A DNA stretch of 64,000 nucleotides from Nicotiana tabacum (GCF_000715075.1 NC_134084.1:2792501-2856500), one strand, 5' to 3'. Numbered from the stretch's first letter, positions 1 through 12,720 are shown. Numbers and translations are program-made. Notes: generated by a model from the sequence alone, not told the origin.

Positions 1-3000
1 ATGCAATAAACATTAGGGTTTTAAACCCTAAACTGAGCTTTTCCATGCAATCAGCATTAGGGTTTTCAACCCTAAACTGAATTTTTCCTTTAGTCAGCAT
101 TAGGGTTTTAAACCCTAAACTGAACTTTTTTCCATTCAGCCAACATTAGGGTTTTAAACCCTAAACTGAGCTTTTCCATGCAATCAACATTAGGATTTCA
201 AACCCTAAACTGAATTTTTCCTTTAGTCAGCATTAGGGATTTAAACCCTAAACTGAACTTTTTTCCATTCAGCCAGCATTAGGGTTTTAAACCCTAAACT
301 GAGCTTTTCCATGCAATCAGCATTAGGGTTTTAAACCCTAAACTGAATTTTTCCTTTAGTCAGCATTAGGGTTTTAAACCCTAAACTGAACTTTTTTCCA
401 TTCAGCCAGCATTAGGGTTTTAAACTCTAAACTTAGCTTTTCCATGCAATCAGCATTAGGGTTTTAAACCCTGAACTGAACTTTTTCCTTTAATCAGCCT
501 TAGGGTTTTAAACCCTAAACTGAACTTTTTCCATGCATGTCAGCATTAGGGTTTTAAACCCTAAACTGAACTCTTTCCTTTAGTCAGCATTAGGGTTTTA
601 AACCCTAAACTGAACTCTTTCCATTCAGCCAGCATTAAGGTTTTAAACCCTAAACTGAGCTTTTTCCATGCATGTCAGCATTAGGGTTTTAAACCCTAAA
701 CTGAACTCTTTCCTTTAGTCAGCATTAGCGTTTTAAACCCTAAACTGAACTTTTCCTTTAGTCAGCATTAGGGTTTTAAACCCTAAACTGAACTTTTTCC
801 TTTGGTCAGCATTAGGGTTTTAAACCCTAAACTGAACTTTTCCATTCAGCCAGCATTAGCGTTTTAAACCCTAAACTGAGCTTTTCCATGCAGTCAGCAT
901 TAGGGTTTTAAACCCTAAACTGAATTTTTCCTTTAATCAGCATTAGGGTTTTAAACCCTAAACTGAACTCTTTCCCATTCAGTCAGCATTAGGGTTTTAA
1001 ACCCTAAACTGAATTTTTCCTTTAATCAGCATTAGTGTTTTAAACCCTAAACTGAACTTTTTTCCATTCAGCCAGCATTAGGGTTTTAAACCCTAAACTG
1101 AGCTTTTCCATGCAATCAGCATTAGGGTTTTAAACCCTAAACTGAATTTTCCCTTCAGTCAGCATTAGGGTTTTAAACCCTAAACTGAACGTTTTTCCAT
1201 CCAGCCAGCATTAGAGTTTTATACCCTAAACTGAGCTTTTCCATGCAATCAGCATTAGGGTTTTAAACCCTAAACTGAATTTTCCCTTCAGTCAGCATTA
1301 GGGTTTTAAACCCTAAACTGAACTTTTTCCATTTAGTCAGCATTAGGGTTTTAAACCCTAAACTGAACTTTACCATTCAATCAGCATTAGGGTTTTAAAC
1401 CCTAAACTGAACTTTTTCATTCAGTCAGCATTAGGGTTTTAAACCCTAAACTGAATTTTTCCTTTCAGTCAGCATTAGGGTTTTAAACCCTAAACTGAAC
1501 TTTTCCATTCAGTCAGCATTAGGGTTTTAAACCCTAAACTGAAATTTTTCTTTAGTCAGCATTAGGGTTTTAAACCCTAAACTGAACTTTTTTCCTTTCA
1601 GCCAGCATTAGGGTTTTAAACCCTAAACTGAGCTTTTCCATGCAGTCAGTATTAGGGTTTTAAACCCTGAACTGAATTATCCCTTTAGTCAGCATTAGGG
1701 TTTTAAACCCTAAACTGAACTTTTTCCATTCAGCCAGCATTAGGGTTTTAAACCCAAAACTGGGCTTTTTCATGCAGTCAGCATTAGGGTTTTAAACCCT
1801 AAACTGAATTTTTCCTTTAGTTAGCATTAGGGTTTTAAACCCTAAACTGAACTTTTTCCATGCAGTCAGCATTAGGGTTTTAAACCCTAAACTGAACTTT
1901 ACCATTCAATCAGCATTAGGGTTTTAAACCCTAAACTGAACTTTTTCATTCAGTCAGCATTAGGGTTTTAAACCCTAAACTGAATTTTTCCTTTCAGTCA
2001 GCATTAGGGTTTTAAACCCTAAACTGAACTTTTCCATTCAGTCAGCATTAGGGTTTTAAACCCTAAACTGAAATTTTTCTTTAGTCAGCATTAGGGTTTT
2101 AAACCCTAAACTGAACTTTTTTCCTTTCAGCCAGCATTAGGGTTTTAAACCCTAAACTGAGCTTTTCCATGCAGTCAGTATTAGGGTTTTAAACCCTGAA
2201 CTGAATTATCCCTTTAGTCAGCATTAGGGTTTTAAACCCTAAACTGAACTTTTTCCATTCAGCCAGCATTAGGGTTTTAAACCCTAAACTGAGCTTTTTC
2301 ATGCAGTCAGCATTAGGGTTTTAAACCCTAAACTGAATTTTTCCTTTAGTCAGCATTAGGGTTTTAAACCCTAAACTGAACTTTTTTCCATTCAGCCAGC
2401 ATTAGGGTTTTAAACCCTAAACTGAGCTTTTCCATGCAATCAGCATTAGGGTTTTAAACCCTAAACTGAATTTTTCCTTTAGTCAGCATTAGGGTTTTAA
2501 ACCCTAAACTGAATTTTTTTCCATTCAGCCAGCATTAGGGTTTTAAACACTAAACTGAGCTTTTCCATGCAATCAGCATTAGGGTTTTAAACCCTAAACT
2601 GAATTTTTCCTTTAGTCAGCATTAGGGTTTTAAACCCTAAACTAAACTTTTTTCCATTCAGCCAGCATTAGGGTTTTAAACTTTAAACTGAGCTTTTCCA
2701 TGCAATCAGCATTAGGGTTTTAAACCCTAAACTGAATTTTTCCTTTAGTCAGCATTAGGGTTTTAAACCCTAAACTGAACTTTTTTCCATTCAGCCAGCA
2801 TTAGGGTTTTAAACCCTAAACTGAGCTTTTCCATGCAATCAGCATTAGGGTTTTAAACCCTAAACTGAATTTTTCCTTTAGTCAGCATTAGGGTTTTAAA
2901 CCCTAAACTAAACTTTTTCCATTCAGCCAGCATTAGGGTTTTAAACCCTAAACTGAGCTTTTCCATGCAATCAGCATTAGGGTTTTAAACCCTAAACTGA

Positions 3001-3230
3001 ATTTTTCCTTTAGCCAGCATTAGGGTTTTAAACCCTAAACTGAACTTTTTTCCATTCAGCCAGCATTAGGGTTTTAAACCCTAAACTGAGCTTTTCCATG
3101 CAATCAGCATTAGGGTTTTAAACCCTAAACTGAATTTTTCCATTAGTCAGCATTAGGGTTTTAAACCCTAAACTGAACTTTTTTCCATTCAGCCAGCATT
3201 AGGGTTTTAAACCCTAAACTGAGCTTTTCC
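1..3230. repeat. Satellite superrepeat, copy 1
   Basis: This is the first copy of a higher-order unit starting ATGCAATAAACATTAGGG. Bases 1 to about 1888 match 3231 to about 5118 with no difference in the lines I compared, including private variants such as TAAACTCTAAACTTAGC (near 421) and CATCCAGCCAGCATTAGAG (near 1198). From about 1371 a 529 bp internal duplication (1371 onward repeated at 1900 onward, to about 2290) makes this copy longer than the next. Confidence 0.88.
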
Positions 3231-5708
3231 ATGCAATAAACATTAGGGTTTTAAACCCTAAACTGAGCTTTTCCATGCAATCAGCATTAGGGTTTTCAAC
3301 CCTAAACTGAATTTTTCCTTTAGTCAGCATTAGGGTTTTAAACCCTAAACTGAACTTTTTTCCATTCAGCCAACATTAGGGTTTTAAACCCTAAACTGAG
3401 CTTTTCCATGCAATCAACATTAGGATTTCAAACCCTAAACTGAATTTTTCCTTTAGTCAGCATTAGGGATTTAAACCCTAAACTGAACTTTTTTCCATTC
3501 AGCCAGCATTAGGGTTTTAAACCCTAAACTGAGCTTTTCCATGCAATCAGCATTAGGGTTTTAAACCCTAAACTGAATTTTTCCTTTAGTCAGCATTAGG
3601 GTTTTAAACCCTAAACTGAACTTTTTTCCATTCAGCCAGCATTAGGGTTTTAAACTCTAAACTTAGCTTTTCCATGCAATCAGCATTAGGGTTTTAAACC
3701 CTGAACTGAACTTTTTCCTTTAATCAGCCTTAGGGTTTTAAACCCTAAACTGAACTTTTTCCATGCATGTCAGCATTAGGGTTTTAAACCCTAAACTGAA
3801 CTCTTTCCTTTAGTCAGCATTAGGGTTTTAAACCCTAAACTGAACTCTTTCCATTCAGCCAGCATTAAGGTTTTAAACCCTAAACTGAGCTTTTTCCATG
3901 CATGTCAGCATTAGGGTTTTAAACCCTAAACTGAACTCTTTCCTTTAGTCAGCATTAGCGTTTTAAACCCTAAACTGAACTTTTCCTTTAGTCAGCATTA
4001 GGGTTTTAAACCCTAAACTGAACTTTTTCCTTTGGTCAGCATTAGGGTTTTAAACCCTAAACTGAACTTTTCCATTCAGCCAGCATTAGCGTTTTAAACC
4101 CTAAACTGAGCTTTTCCATGCAGTCAGCATTAGGGTTTTAAACCCTAAACTGAATTTTTCCTTTAATCAGCATTAGGGTTTTAAACCCTAAACTGAACTC
4201 TTTCCCATTCAGTCAGCATTAGGGTTTTAAACCCTAAACTGAATTTTTCCTTTAATCAGCATTAGTGTTTTAAACCCTAAACTGAACTTTTTTCCATTCA
4301 GCCAGCATTAGGGTTTTAAACCCTAAACTGAGCTTTTCCATGCAATCAGCATTAGGGTTTTAAACCCTAAACTGAATTTTCCCTTCAGTCAGCATTAGGG
4401 TTTTAAACCCTAAACTGAACGTTTTTCCATCCAGCCAGCATTAGAGTTTTATACCCTAAACTGAGCTTTTCCATGCAATCAGCATTAGGGTTTTAAACCC
4501 TAAACTGAATTTTCCCTTCAGTCAGCATTAGGGTTTTAAACCCTAAACTGAACTTTTTCCATTTAGTCAGCATTAGGGTTTTAAACCCTAAACTGAACTT
4601 TACCATTCAATCAGCATTAGGGTTTTAAACCCTAAACTGAACTTTTTCATTCAGTCAGCATTAGGGTTTTAAACCCTAAACTGAATTTTTCCTTTCAGTC
4701 AGCATTAGGGTTTTAAACCCTAAACTGAACTTTTCCATTCAGTCAGCATTAGGGTTTTAAACCCTAAACTGAAATTTTTCTTTAGTCAGCATTAGGGTTT
4801 TAAACCCTAAACTGAACTTTTTTCCTTTCAGCCAGCATTAGGGTTTTAAACCCTAAACTGAGCTTTTCCATGCAGTCAGTATTAGGGTTTTAAACCCTGA
4901 ACTGAATTATCCCTTTAGTCAGCATTAGGGTTTTAAACCCTAAACTGAACTTTTTCCATTCAGCCAGCATTAGGGTTTTAAACCCAAAACTGGGCTTTTT
5001 CATGCAGTCAGCATTAGGGTTTTAAACCCTAAACTGAATTTTTCCTTTAGTTAGCATTAGGGTTTTAAACCCTAAACTGAACTTTTTCCATGCAGTCAGC
5101 ATTAGGGTTTTAAACCCTGAACTGAATTTTCCCTTTAGTCAACATTAGGGTTTTAAACCCTAAACTGAACTTTTTCCATTCAGCCAGCATTAGGGTTTTA
5201 AACCCTAAACTGAACTTTTCCATGCAGTCAGCATTAGGGTTTTAAACCCTGAACTAAATTTTTCCTTTAGTCAGCATTAGAGTTTTAAACCCTAAACTGA
5301 ACTTTTTCCATTCAGCCAGCATTAAGGTTTTAAACCCTAAACTGAGCTTTTCCTTTAGTCAGCATTAGGGTTTTAAACCCTAAACTAAACTTTTTTCCAT
5401 TCAGCCAGTATTAGGGTTTTAAACCCTAAACTGAGCTTTTCCATGGAATCAGCATTAGGGTTTTAAACCCTAAACTGAATTTTTCCTTTAGCCAGCATTA
5501 GGGTTTTAAACCCTAAACTGAACTTTTTTCCATTCAGCCAGCATTAGGGTTTTAAACCCTAAACTGAGCTTTTCCATGCAATCAACATTAGGGTTTTAAA
5601 CCCTAAACTGAATTTTTCCTTTAGTCAGCATTAGGGTTTTAAACCCTAAACTGAACTTTTTTCCATTCAGCCAGCATTAGGGTTTTAAACCCTAAACTGA
5701 GCTTTTCC
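3231..5708. repeat. Satellite superrepeat, copy 2 (2478 bp)
   Basis: This second copy begins with the same ATGCAATAAACATTAGGG and carries the same private variants as copy 1 up to about 5118. It matches copy 3 for longer, to about 5385. It lacks the internal 529 bp duplication of copy 1. Confidence 0.88.
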
Positions 5709-7863
5709 ATGCAATAAACATTAGGGTTTTAAACCCTAAACTGAGCTTTTCCATGCAATCAGCATTAGGGTTTTCAACCCTAAACTGAATTTTTCCTTTA
5801 GTCAGCATTAGGGTTTTAAACCCTAAACTGAACTTTTTTCCATTCAGCCAACATTAGGGTTTTAAACCCTAAACTGAGCTTTTCCATGCAATCAACATTA
5901 GGATTTCAAACCCTAAACTGAATTTTTCCTTTAGTCAGCATTAGGGATTTAAACCCTAAACTGAACTTTTTTCCATTCAGCCAGCATTAGGGTTTTAAAC
6001 CCTAAACTGAGCTTTTCCATGCAATCAGCATTAGGGTTTTAAACCCTAAACTGAATTTTTCCTTTAGTCAGCATTAGGGTTTTAAACCCTAAACTGAACT
6101 TTTTTCCATTCAGCCAGCATTAGGGTTTTAAACTCTAAACTTAGCTTTTCCATGCAATCAGCATTAGGGTTTTAAACCCTGAACTGAACTTTTTCCTTTA
6201 ATCAGCCTTAGGGTTTTAAACCCTAAACTGAACTTTTTCCATGCATGTCAGCATTAGGGTTTTAAACCCTAAACTGAACTCTTTCCTTTAGTCAGCATTA
6301 GGGTTTTAAACCCTAAACTGAACTCTTTCCATTCAGCCAGCATTAAGGTTTTAAACCCTAAACTGAGCTTTTTCCATGCATGTCAGCATTAGGGTTTTAA
6401 ACCCTAAACTGAACTCTTTCCTTTAGTCAGCATTAGCGTTTTAAACCCTAAACTGAACTTTTCCTTTAGTCAGCATTAGGGTTTTAAACCCTAAACTGAA
6501 CTTTTTCCTTTGGTCAGCATTAGGGTTTTAAACCCTAAACTGAACTTTTCCATTCAGCCAGCATTAGCGTTTTAAACCCTAAACTGAGCTTTTCCATGCA
6601 GTCAGCATTAGGGTTTTAAACCCTAAACTGAATTTTTCCTTTAATCAGCATTAGGGTTTTAAACCCTAAACTGAACTCTTTCCCATTCAGTCAGCATTAG
6701 GGTTTTAAACCCTAAACTGAATTTTTCCTTTAATCAGCATTAGTGTTTTAAACCCTAAACTGAACTTTTTTCCATTCAGCCAGCATTAGGGTTTTAAACC
6801 CTAAACTGAGCTTTTCCATGCAATCAGCATTAGGGTTTTAAACCCTAAACTGAATTTTCCCTTCAGTCAGCATTAGGGTTTTAAACCCTAAACTGAACGT
6901 TTTTCCATCCAGCCAGCATTAGAGTTTTATACCCTAAACTGAGCTTTTCCATGCAATCAGCATTAGGGTTTTAAACCCTAAACTGAATTTTCCCTTCAGT
7001 CAGCATTAGGGTTTTAAACCCTAAACTGAACTTTTTCCATTTAGTCAGCATTAGGGTTTTAAACCCTAAACTGAACTTTACCATTCAATCAGCATTAGGG
7101 TTTTAAACCCTAAACTGAACTTTTTCATTCAGTCAGCATTAGGGTTTTAAACCCTAAACTGAATTTTTCCTTTCAGTCAGCATTAGGGTTTTAAACCCTA
7201 AACTGAACTTTTCCATTCAGTCAGCATTAGGGTTTTAAACCCTAAACTGAAATTTTTCTTTAGTCAGCATTAGGGTTTTAAACCCTAAACTGAACTTTTT
7301 TCCTTTCAGCCAGCATTAGGGTTTTAAACCCTAAACTGAGCTTTTCCATGCAGTCAGTATTAGGGTTTTAAACCCTGAACTGAATTATCCCTTTAGTCAG
7401 CATTAGGGTTTTAAACCCTAAACTGAACTTTTTCCATTCAGCCAGCATTAGGGTTTTAAACCCAAAACTGGGCTTTTTCATGCAGTCAGCATTAGGGTTT
7501 TAAACCCTAAACTGAATTTTTCCTTTAGTTAGCATTAGGGTTTTAAACCCTAAACTGAACTTTTTCCATGCAGTCAGCATTAGGGTTTTAAACCCTGAAC
7601 TGAATTTTCCCTTTAGTCAACATTAGGGTTTTAAACCCTAAACTGAACTTTTTCCATTCAGCCAGCATTAGGGTTTTAAACCCTAAACTGAACTTTTCCA
7701 TGCAGTCAGCATTAGGGTTTTAAACCCTGAACTAAATTTTTCCTTTAGTCAGCATTAGAGTTTTAAACCCTAAACTGAACTTTTTCCATTCAGCCAGCAT
7801 TAAGGTTTTAAACCCTAAACTGAGCTTTTCCTTTAGTCAGCATTAGGGTTTTAAACCCTAAAC
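5709..7863. repeat. Satellite superrepeat, copy 3
   Basis: This third copy follows copy 2 at an offset of 2478 bp. It diverges from copy 2 after about 7863, where the array continues as more diverse monomers to about 9554. Copy-to-copy junctions fall in register within ordinary monomers, as expected for unequal crossing-over. Confidence 0.85.
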
Positions 7864-9554
7864 TGAACTTTTTCCATTCAGCCAACATTAGGGTTTTAAA
7901 CCCTAAACTGAGTTTTTCCAGCCAGTCAGCATTAGGGTTTTAAACCCTAAACTGAACTTTTTCCATTCAGCCAGCATTAGGGTTTTAAACCCTAAACTAA
8001 GCTTTTCCATGCAGTCAGCATTAGGGTTTTAAACCCTGAACTGAATTTTCTCTTTAGTCAGCATTAGGGTTTTAAACCCTAAACTGAACTTTTTCCATTC
8101 AGCCAACATTAGGGTTTTAAACCCTAAACTGAGCTTTTCCATGCAGTCAGCATTAGAGTTTTAAACCCTTAACTGAATTTTCCCTTTAGTCAGCATTATG
8201 GTTTTAAACCCTAAACTGAACTTTTTCCATTCAGCCAGCATTAGGGTTTTAAACCCTAAACTGAGCTTTTCCATGCAGTCAACATTAGGGTTTTAAACCC
8301 TAAACTGAATTTTTCCTTTAGTCAGCATTAGGGTTTTAAACCCTAATCTGAACTTTTTCCATTCAGCCAGCATTAGGGTTTTAAACCCTAAACTGAGCTT
8401 TTCCAGCCAGTCAGCATTAGGGTTTTAAACCCTAAACTGAACTTTTTCCATTCAGCCAGCATTAGGGTTTTAAACCCTAAACTGACATTTTCCTTTAGTC
8501 AGCATTAGGGTTTTAAACCCTGAACTGAACTTTTTCCATTCAGTCAGCATTAGGGTTTTAAACCCTAAATTGAGTTTTTCCATGCAATCAGCATTAGGGT
8601 TTTAAACCCTAAACTGAACTTTTTTCCATTCAGCCAGCATTAGGGTTTTAAACCCTAAACTGAGCTTTTCCATGTAGTCAGCATTAGGGTTTTAAACCCT
8701 AAACTGAACTTTTCCAATTCAGCCAGCATTAGGGTTTTAAACCCTAAACTGAGCTTTTCCATGCAATCAGCATTAGGGTTTTAAACCCTAAACTGAATTT
8801 TTCCTTTAGTCAGCATCAGGGTTTTAAACCCTAAACTGAACTCTTTCCATTCAGCCAGCATTAGGGTTTTAAACCCTAAACTGAGCTTTTCCATGCAATC
8901 AGCATTAGGGTTTTAAACCTAAACTGAATATTTTCTTCAATCAGCATTAGGGTTTTAAACCCTAAACTGAACTTTTTCCATTCAGCCAGCATTAGGGTTT
9001 TAAACCCTAAACTGAGCTTTTCCATGCAGTCAGCATTAGGGTTTTAAATCCTAAACTGAATTTTTCATTTAGTCAGCATTAGGGTTTTAAACCCTAAACT
9101 GAACTTTTTCCATTCAGCCAGCATTAGGGTTTTAAATCCTAAACTGAGATTTTCCATGCAATCAGCATTAGGGTTTTAAACCCTAAACTGAATTTTCCCT
9201 TTGGTCAGCATTAGGGTTTTAAACCCTAAACTGAATTTTTCCTTAGTCAGCATTAGGGTTTTAAACCCTAAACTAAATTTTTCCTTTAGTCAGCATTAGG
9301 GTTTTAAACCCTAAACTGAAATTTTTCCATTCAGCCAGCATTAGCGTTTTAAACCCTAAACTGAGCTTTTCCATGCAGTCAGCATTAGGGTTTTAAACCC
9401 TAAACTGAATTTTTCCTTTAATCAGCATTAGGGTTTTAAACCCTAAACTGAACTCTTTCCCATTCAGTCAGCATTAGGGTTTTAAACCCTAAACTGAACT
9501 TTTCTTTTAATCAGCATTAGGGTTTTAAACCCTAAACTGAACTTTTCCTTTAGT

Positions 9555-9690
9555 CAGCATTAGGGCCCCAACCCTAAACTGAACTTTTCCCCAGTTGGTC
9601 AGTATTAGAGTTTCAACTCTAAAACTGAACTTCTCCCTAGCTAGTCGGTATTAGGGCTCCAACCTTGAACTAAGCATGCATATCCTCTTT
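9555..9690. repeat. Degenerate edge monomers of the satellite
   Basis: Three decayed monomers remain recognisable (CAGCATTAGGGCCCCAACCC, TCAGTATTAGAGTTTCAACT, TCGGTATTAGGGCTCCAACC) before the repeat fades into non-repetitive sequence. Loss of homogeneity at the edge is usual for tandem arrays and argues that array and right flank have long been neighbours. Confidence 0.85.
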
Positions 9691-10380
9691 CATCAATTTT
9701 ATGAACTTCCTGGCGAATAATTCACGAAATTTTCCTAGTGAAACTGGGGCAGAAAATTTCGTTCATTTGTTTTTCCCGCAGGTCTAACCTCGAGCCACAC
9801 GGATCGAAACGACCCACAAGATGAGTCCCAACTCATAATCTAAGAAGAAAAAGAAAAAAGATGTCCCGAGACACCGGAGAAAATGGAAGGTGGATCGTTC
9901 CAAGATTTGATCAAGGTCCCGAGTTCTACCAACCCTGTCCTATTCAGTATCGCAGAAATAAATAGGCGCCTACAACTTGCAAGCATCAAGATTCAGATCG
10001 GAGTCTACAAGCAGAATCAGCTAAGACCCAAGATCAAGTCGCAAAAGAATCATAGATAGGAATCTTGTAACTAGCAGTTGACATGCATATAAGTGTTTAG
10101 TTCAGTTTCAATTTTTCTTTGGTTGTAATAAGGCGGTCAGTAAAGCAGCGGTGACAACAGCAACAGCAGTAACAACAAGCATTGCAATCCCATGGTAGTC
10201 CCAGCTACCCAAAGTTTCCCGAACTATATTAACCTGATTCCCTTTTAGCCAGGGATATGTAGGAAACCTTTGAAGCAGAGGTTCGGTTAAATCTTTTTCA
10301 AAAAAAATGCTTCACACGGAGTACTCGGATAGGCAATAATCGCTCACTTTATCTTTGCGCGAAAACCCATCGTGTCTTCG
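9691..10380 (+). other. Noncoding 3' UTR of the Ogre/Tat-like element
   Basis: There is no open reading frame of note. The stretch runs from the last decayed satellite monomer to a polypurine tract. Its position between array and PPT, and phrases I associate with Tat-lineage 3' regions (an AAACTGGGGCAG motif near 9740 and a GGATATGTAGGAAACC motif near 10252), suggest the untranslated tail of an Ogre/Tat retrotransposon. The coding part would lie left of the window. Confidence 0.65.
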
Positions 10381-10396
10381 GGCAAAGAGGGGCAGC
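10381..10396 (+). other. Polypurine tract (PPT) of the Ogre/Tat-like element
   Basis: GGCAAAGAGGGGCAGC lies directly before the TGTAAGCAC that starts the LTR. The PPT primes plus-strand DNA synthesis in LTR retrotransposons, and its position fixes the LTR's left edge. Confidence 0.75.
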
Positions 10397-12599
10397 TGTA
10401 AGCACGTGATTTTTGCCCTATATGAGAAATACTCCCAGAAAATGCAAAATAAAATGATTTTCCTTGGTGTGCAATTTTGAGTATTTTTGTGATATTTTTG
10501 GATAATTATTTGTATTTGTCTGTGTTTGCTTATTTGTTAAATTAATAAAAAATATAAAAATATGTCGCATTTTGCATGTAGGATTTCATTCTACAATTGT
10601 TAGTAATTAAATTAGTTTTACAAAAAAATTAAAAATTACAAAAATAGGCATCTTTTGCATTTTTAGCATTTAATGTCCAAATGAACAATTTTATGCTTAA
10701 TTATTACTTAATTGTGCGTTAATTGTTATTGGGAGTTAATTTGCGCTTTTATAACTTAATTTAGTTCTTAATAATAATTTAAGTATTTTTATAATTTAGT
10801 TTTAGAAAATAAAAGAAGAAAAGATAACAAAAATACAAATAAAAATCGGATTGGGCCACTTCTTCAATTTTCAATCCCAGGACCAAACAATTGTCCACGA
10901 CCCAGTCCACTTCACACGGGTCGACCCGGTCCGCCCCATTAACCCAATACCCAACCCCTTTCTTCATTTTTTGGTCTAAACACAAAAACAAAACAAAAAT
11001 AACAAAAAACCAAAAACCCTAAAGACTAACTCATCCGCCTCCTCTCTTCATCCTCTCAAAACTCCAAGCTCACAAACATGGCTGCCCAAACCATGCTCCC
11101 TTCTTCTACGTCCACCACCCAGCACCTTCCCACCGCGAACACCACCACCATGGACGCAGCCCGGACTCTCTCACGTCCAAACACCTTCGACCAAACAGTC
11201 CCCGTCAACCACCAGCTTCCCCCTCGTCGTCACTGTCGAGTCGACGACCAAACAACCACCAAACGCCACTGCCCAGACGAACCCTCGCACCCCCAATGCT
11301 CGAACCATCGGACCCCCCTGTCGAGTAGCAGCTGTTGATGCTGATGCTGCTGCTGCATCACGTTCTTCTCTGGCAAAAACCCAGAAAACGAACAAGAACC
11401 CGTCGCCTCCAGCTACCTCCCCGTCATCGTCACGACCCAGTTCTGTCGCGTCTCCGCTGTTTCCATTAGCCAAGCTCATCGTCCAGTTCGAAGCCCCGTC
11501 CCCAACTGTCGCGTCTCCGCTGTCCGTCGACCTCTCATATGGGTTTGTACTGAAACCTCGTCGTCCACGGATGCTTTTACTGTTTCACTTCTGCCCCGCC
11601 AACTGCCGGTTTAGCTTCGGCGTGGTTTTCAGTTGTCAACCGCCGATATTGCTTCGTAGGTTCATGTTCGTTCGTCGTCTGCTCATGTTCGCCATCGTTG
11701 GTTTGAGCTTTGGTCGAGGCTCGTCAAGTTCGTTGTTTGTTTGGTCGTTGTTCGTCGTTTCGATCCGGTTAGTATTTTTTTTTGAGTTTTATTTTTGTCC
11801 GTATTTTGTTTTGATATTTTCGAATCTAAAATCGGCAAATGTTTGTTTTGTTTATCGTTTGAATTAATTTTTAGTTCATGTTCATGTGTTGTTTGTTAAA
11901 TTATTTTTTCAGATTTCAAATGAAAGATTAATTAATTGTTTTTCATGTTTATTCCATGTTTGTATTGTTGTTTAAGTGAATGTTTGCTAGTTTAATGTTT
12001 GTTAGATTCAAATTGAAATTTAATTTATTATTTCTTCAATTTGTTTCATGTTGTTATGTATTTTCCAGAAATTATTTATGTTGTTTGAGTCATGTGAACC
12101 CGTCATGTTTGTTGCTAAAAATAGATTTAATTTATGTTCATCTTTGTTTGAAGTTCATGATTAAATCCAGTGATTTAATGTGAGTTTATGTTGTCTTTGA
12201 TTTGTTTAATTTAGTATTTTGTTGTTTGTATTGTTGTGTTTTGCTCATACATTCATGGTCTAAATTAACCAGGATTGGTTCCCGATATGGTTAATTCATT
12301 CCATTAATTTTGAGTTGTGTTGTTCATCGTGTTCATATAATTGTTGTTGAAGATTGTTGAGAAATTGGTCATCTTGAATATATTTTGGTTGAGTTATGAT
12401 TAATTGATTGTTTAGAGCAGAGGGGTAATTTGGTAAATTGCATTGCATTCGGGGATAGATTTGTAATTGCAATAAGGTCGGAGGGGTAATTTGGTAATTG
12501 AACATTATTTTGATTCTTTATGTTAAGCATGGGGGACAAATATAATGGGGTGGGGTTTTTGATGTACTTGTTTAATATAATGGGGGACAAGACAAAAAT

Positions 12600-12720
12600 G
12601 GGGAGGAACCTTGCACTTGTTTAATGTAGGCATGAGGGACATATTGTAATGGGTTGGTAATGTGGCATTTATTTAATGTAGGCATGGGGGACATATGGTA
12701 ATGGGTTGGGAATGTGATAT
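12600..12720. repeat. Short tandem repeat inside the Ogre-like LTR
   Basis: A unit of about 54 bp (TTAATGTAGGCATG plus GGGACATAT and GTAATGGGTTGG) is present twice. Looser relatives lie upstream from about 12415 (GAGGGGTAATTTGGTAA, twice). It lies just upstream of the TATA box, in the position of a U3 enhancer. Confidence 0.6.

Larger units (their letters stand above)
1..9554. repeat. Telomere-like tandem satellite array (42-46 bp monomers)
   Basis: The stretch is an uninterrupted tandem array of about 215-220 monomers, estimated from length and period. Each monomer holds the core TTAGGGTTTTAAACCCTAA, made of 9-base arms (TTAGGGTTT / AAACCCTAA) around a single T, followed by ACTGA and a variable linker. 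The right arm matches the plant telomere motif CCCTAAA and the left arm is its reverse complement, so each monomer has two telomere motifs head to head. Three linker classes recur: A (GAGCTTTTCCATGCAATCAG), B (GAATTTTTCCTTTAGTCAG) and C (a longer pyrimidine-rich linker ending CCATTCAGCCAG). They often run in A-B-C order, giving a trimer of about 133 bp. This is not a true telomere, because the orientation alternates and linkers intervene. The array enters from outside the window on the left. Confidence 0.97.

Noticed and set aside
1..9554. Reading the array as a true chromosome end or simple interstitial telomere
   Set aside because: Motifs alternate orientation and are separated by ~25 bp linkers; no head-to-tail TTTAGGG run is present, and the array continues into retrotransposon sequence.
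1..9554. CRISPR-like array (short repeats with variable linkers)
   Set aside because: Linkers fall into a few recurring classes and are not unique spacers; there are no cas genes and the context is plant retrotransposons.
11078..11867. Reading frames of 86-102 residues inside the Ogre-like LTR (both strands)
   Set aside because: Low complexity, overlapping frames on opposite strands, no domain; they lie in the LTR U3.
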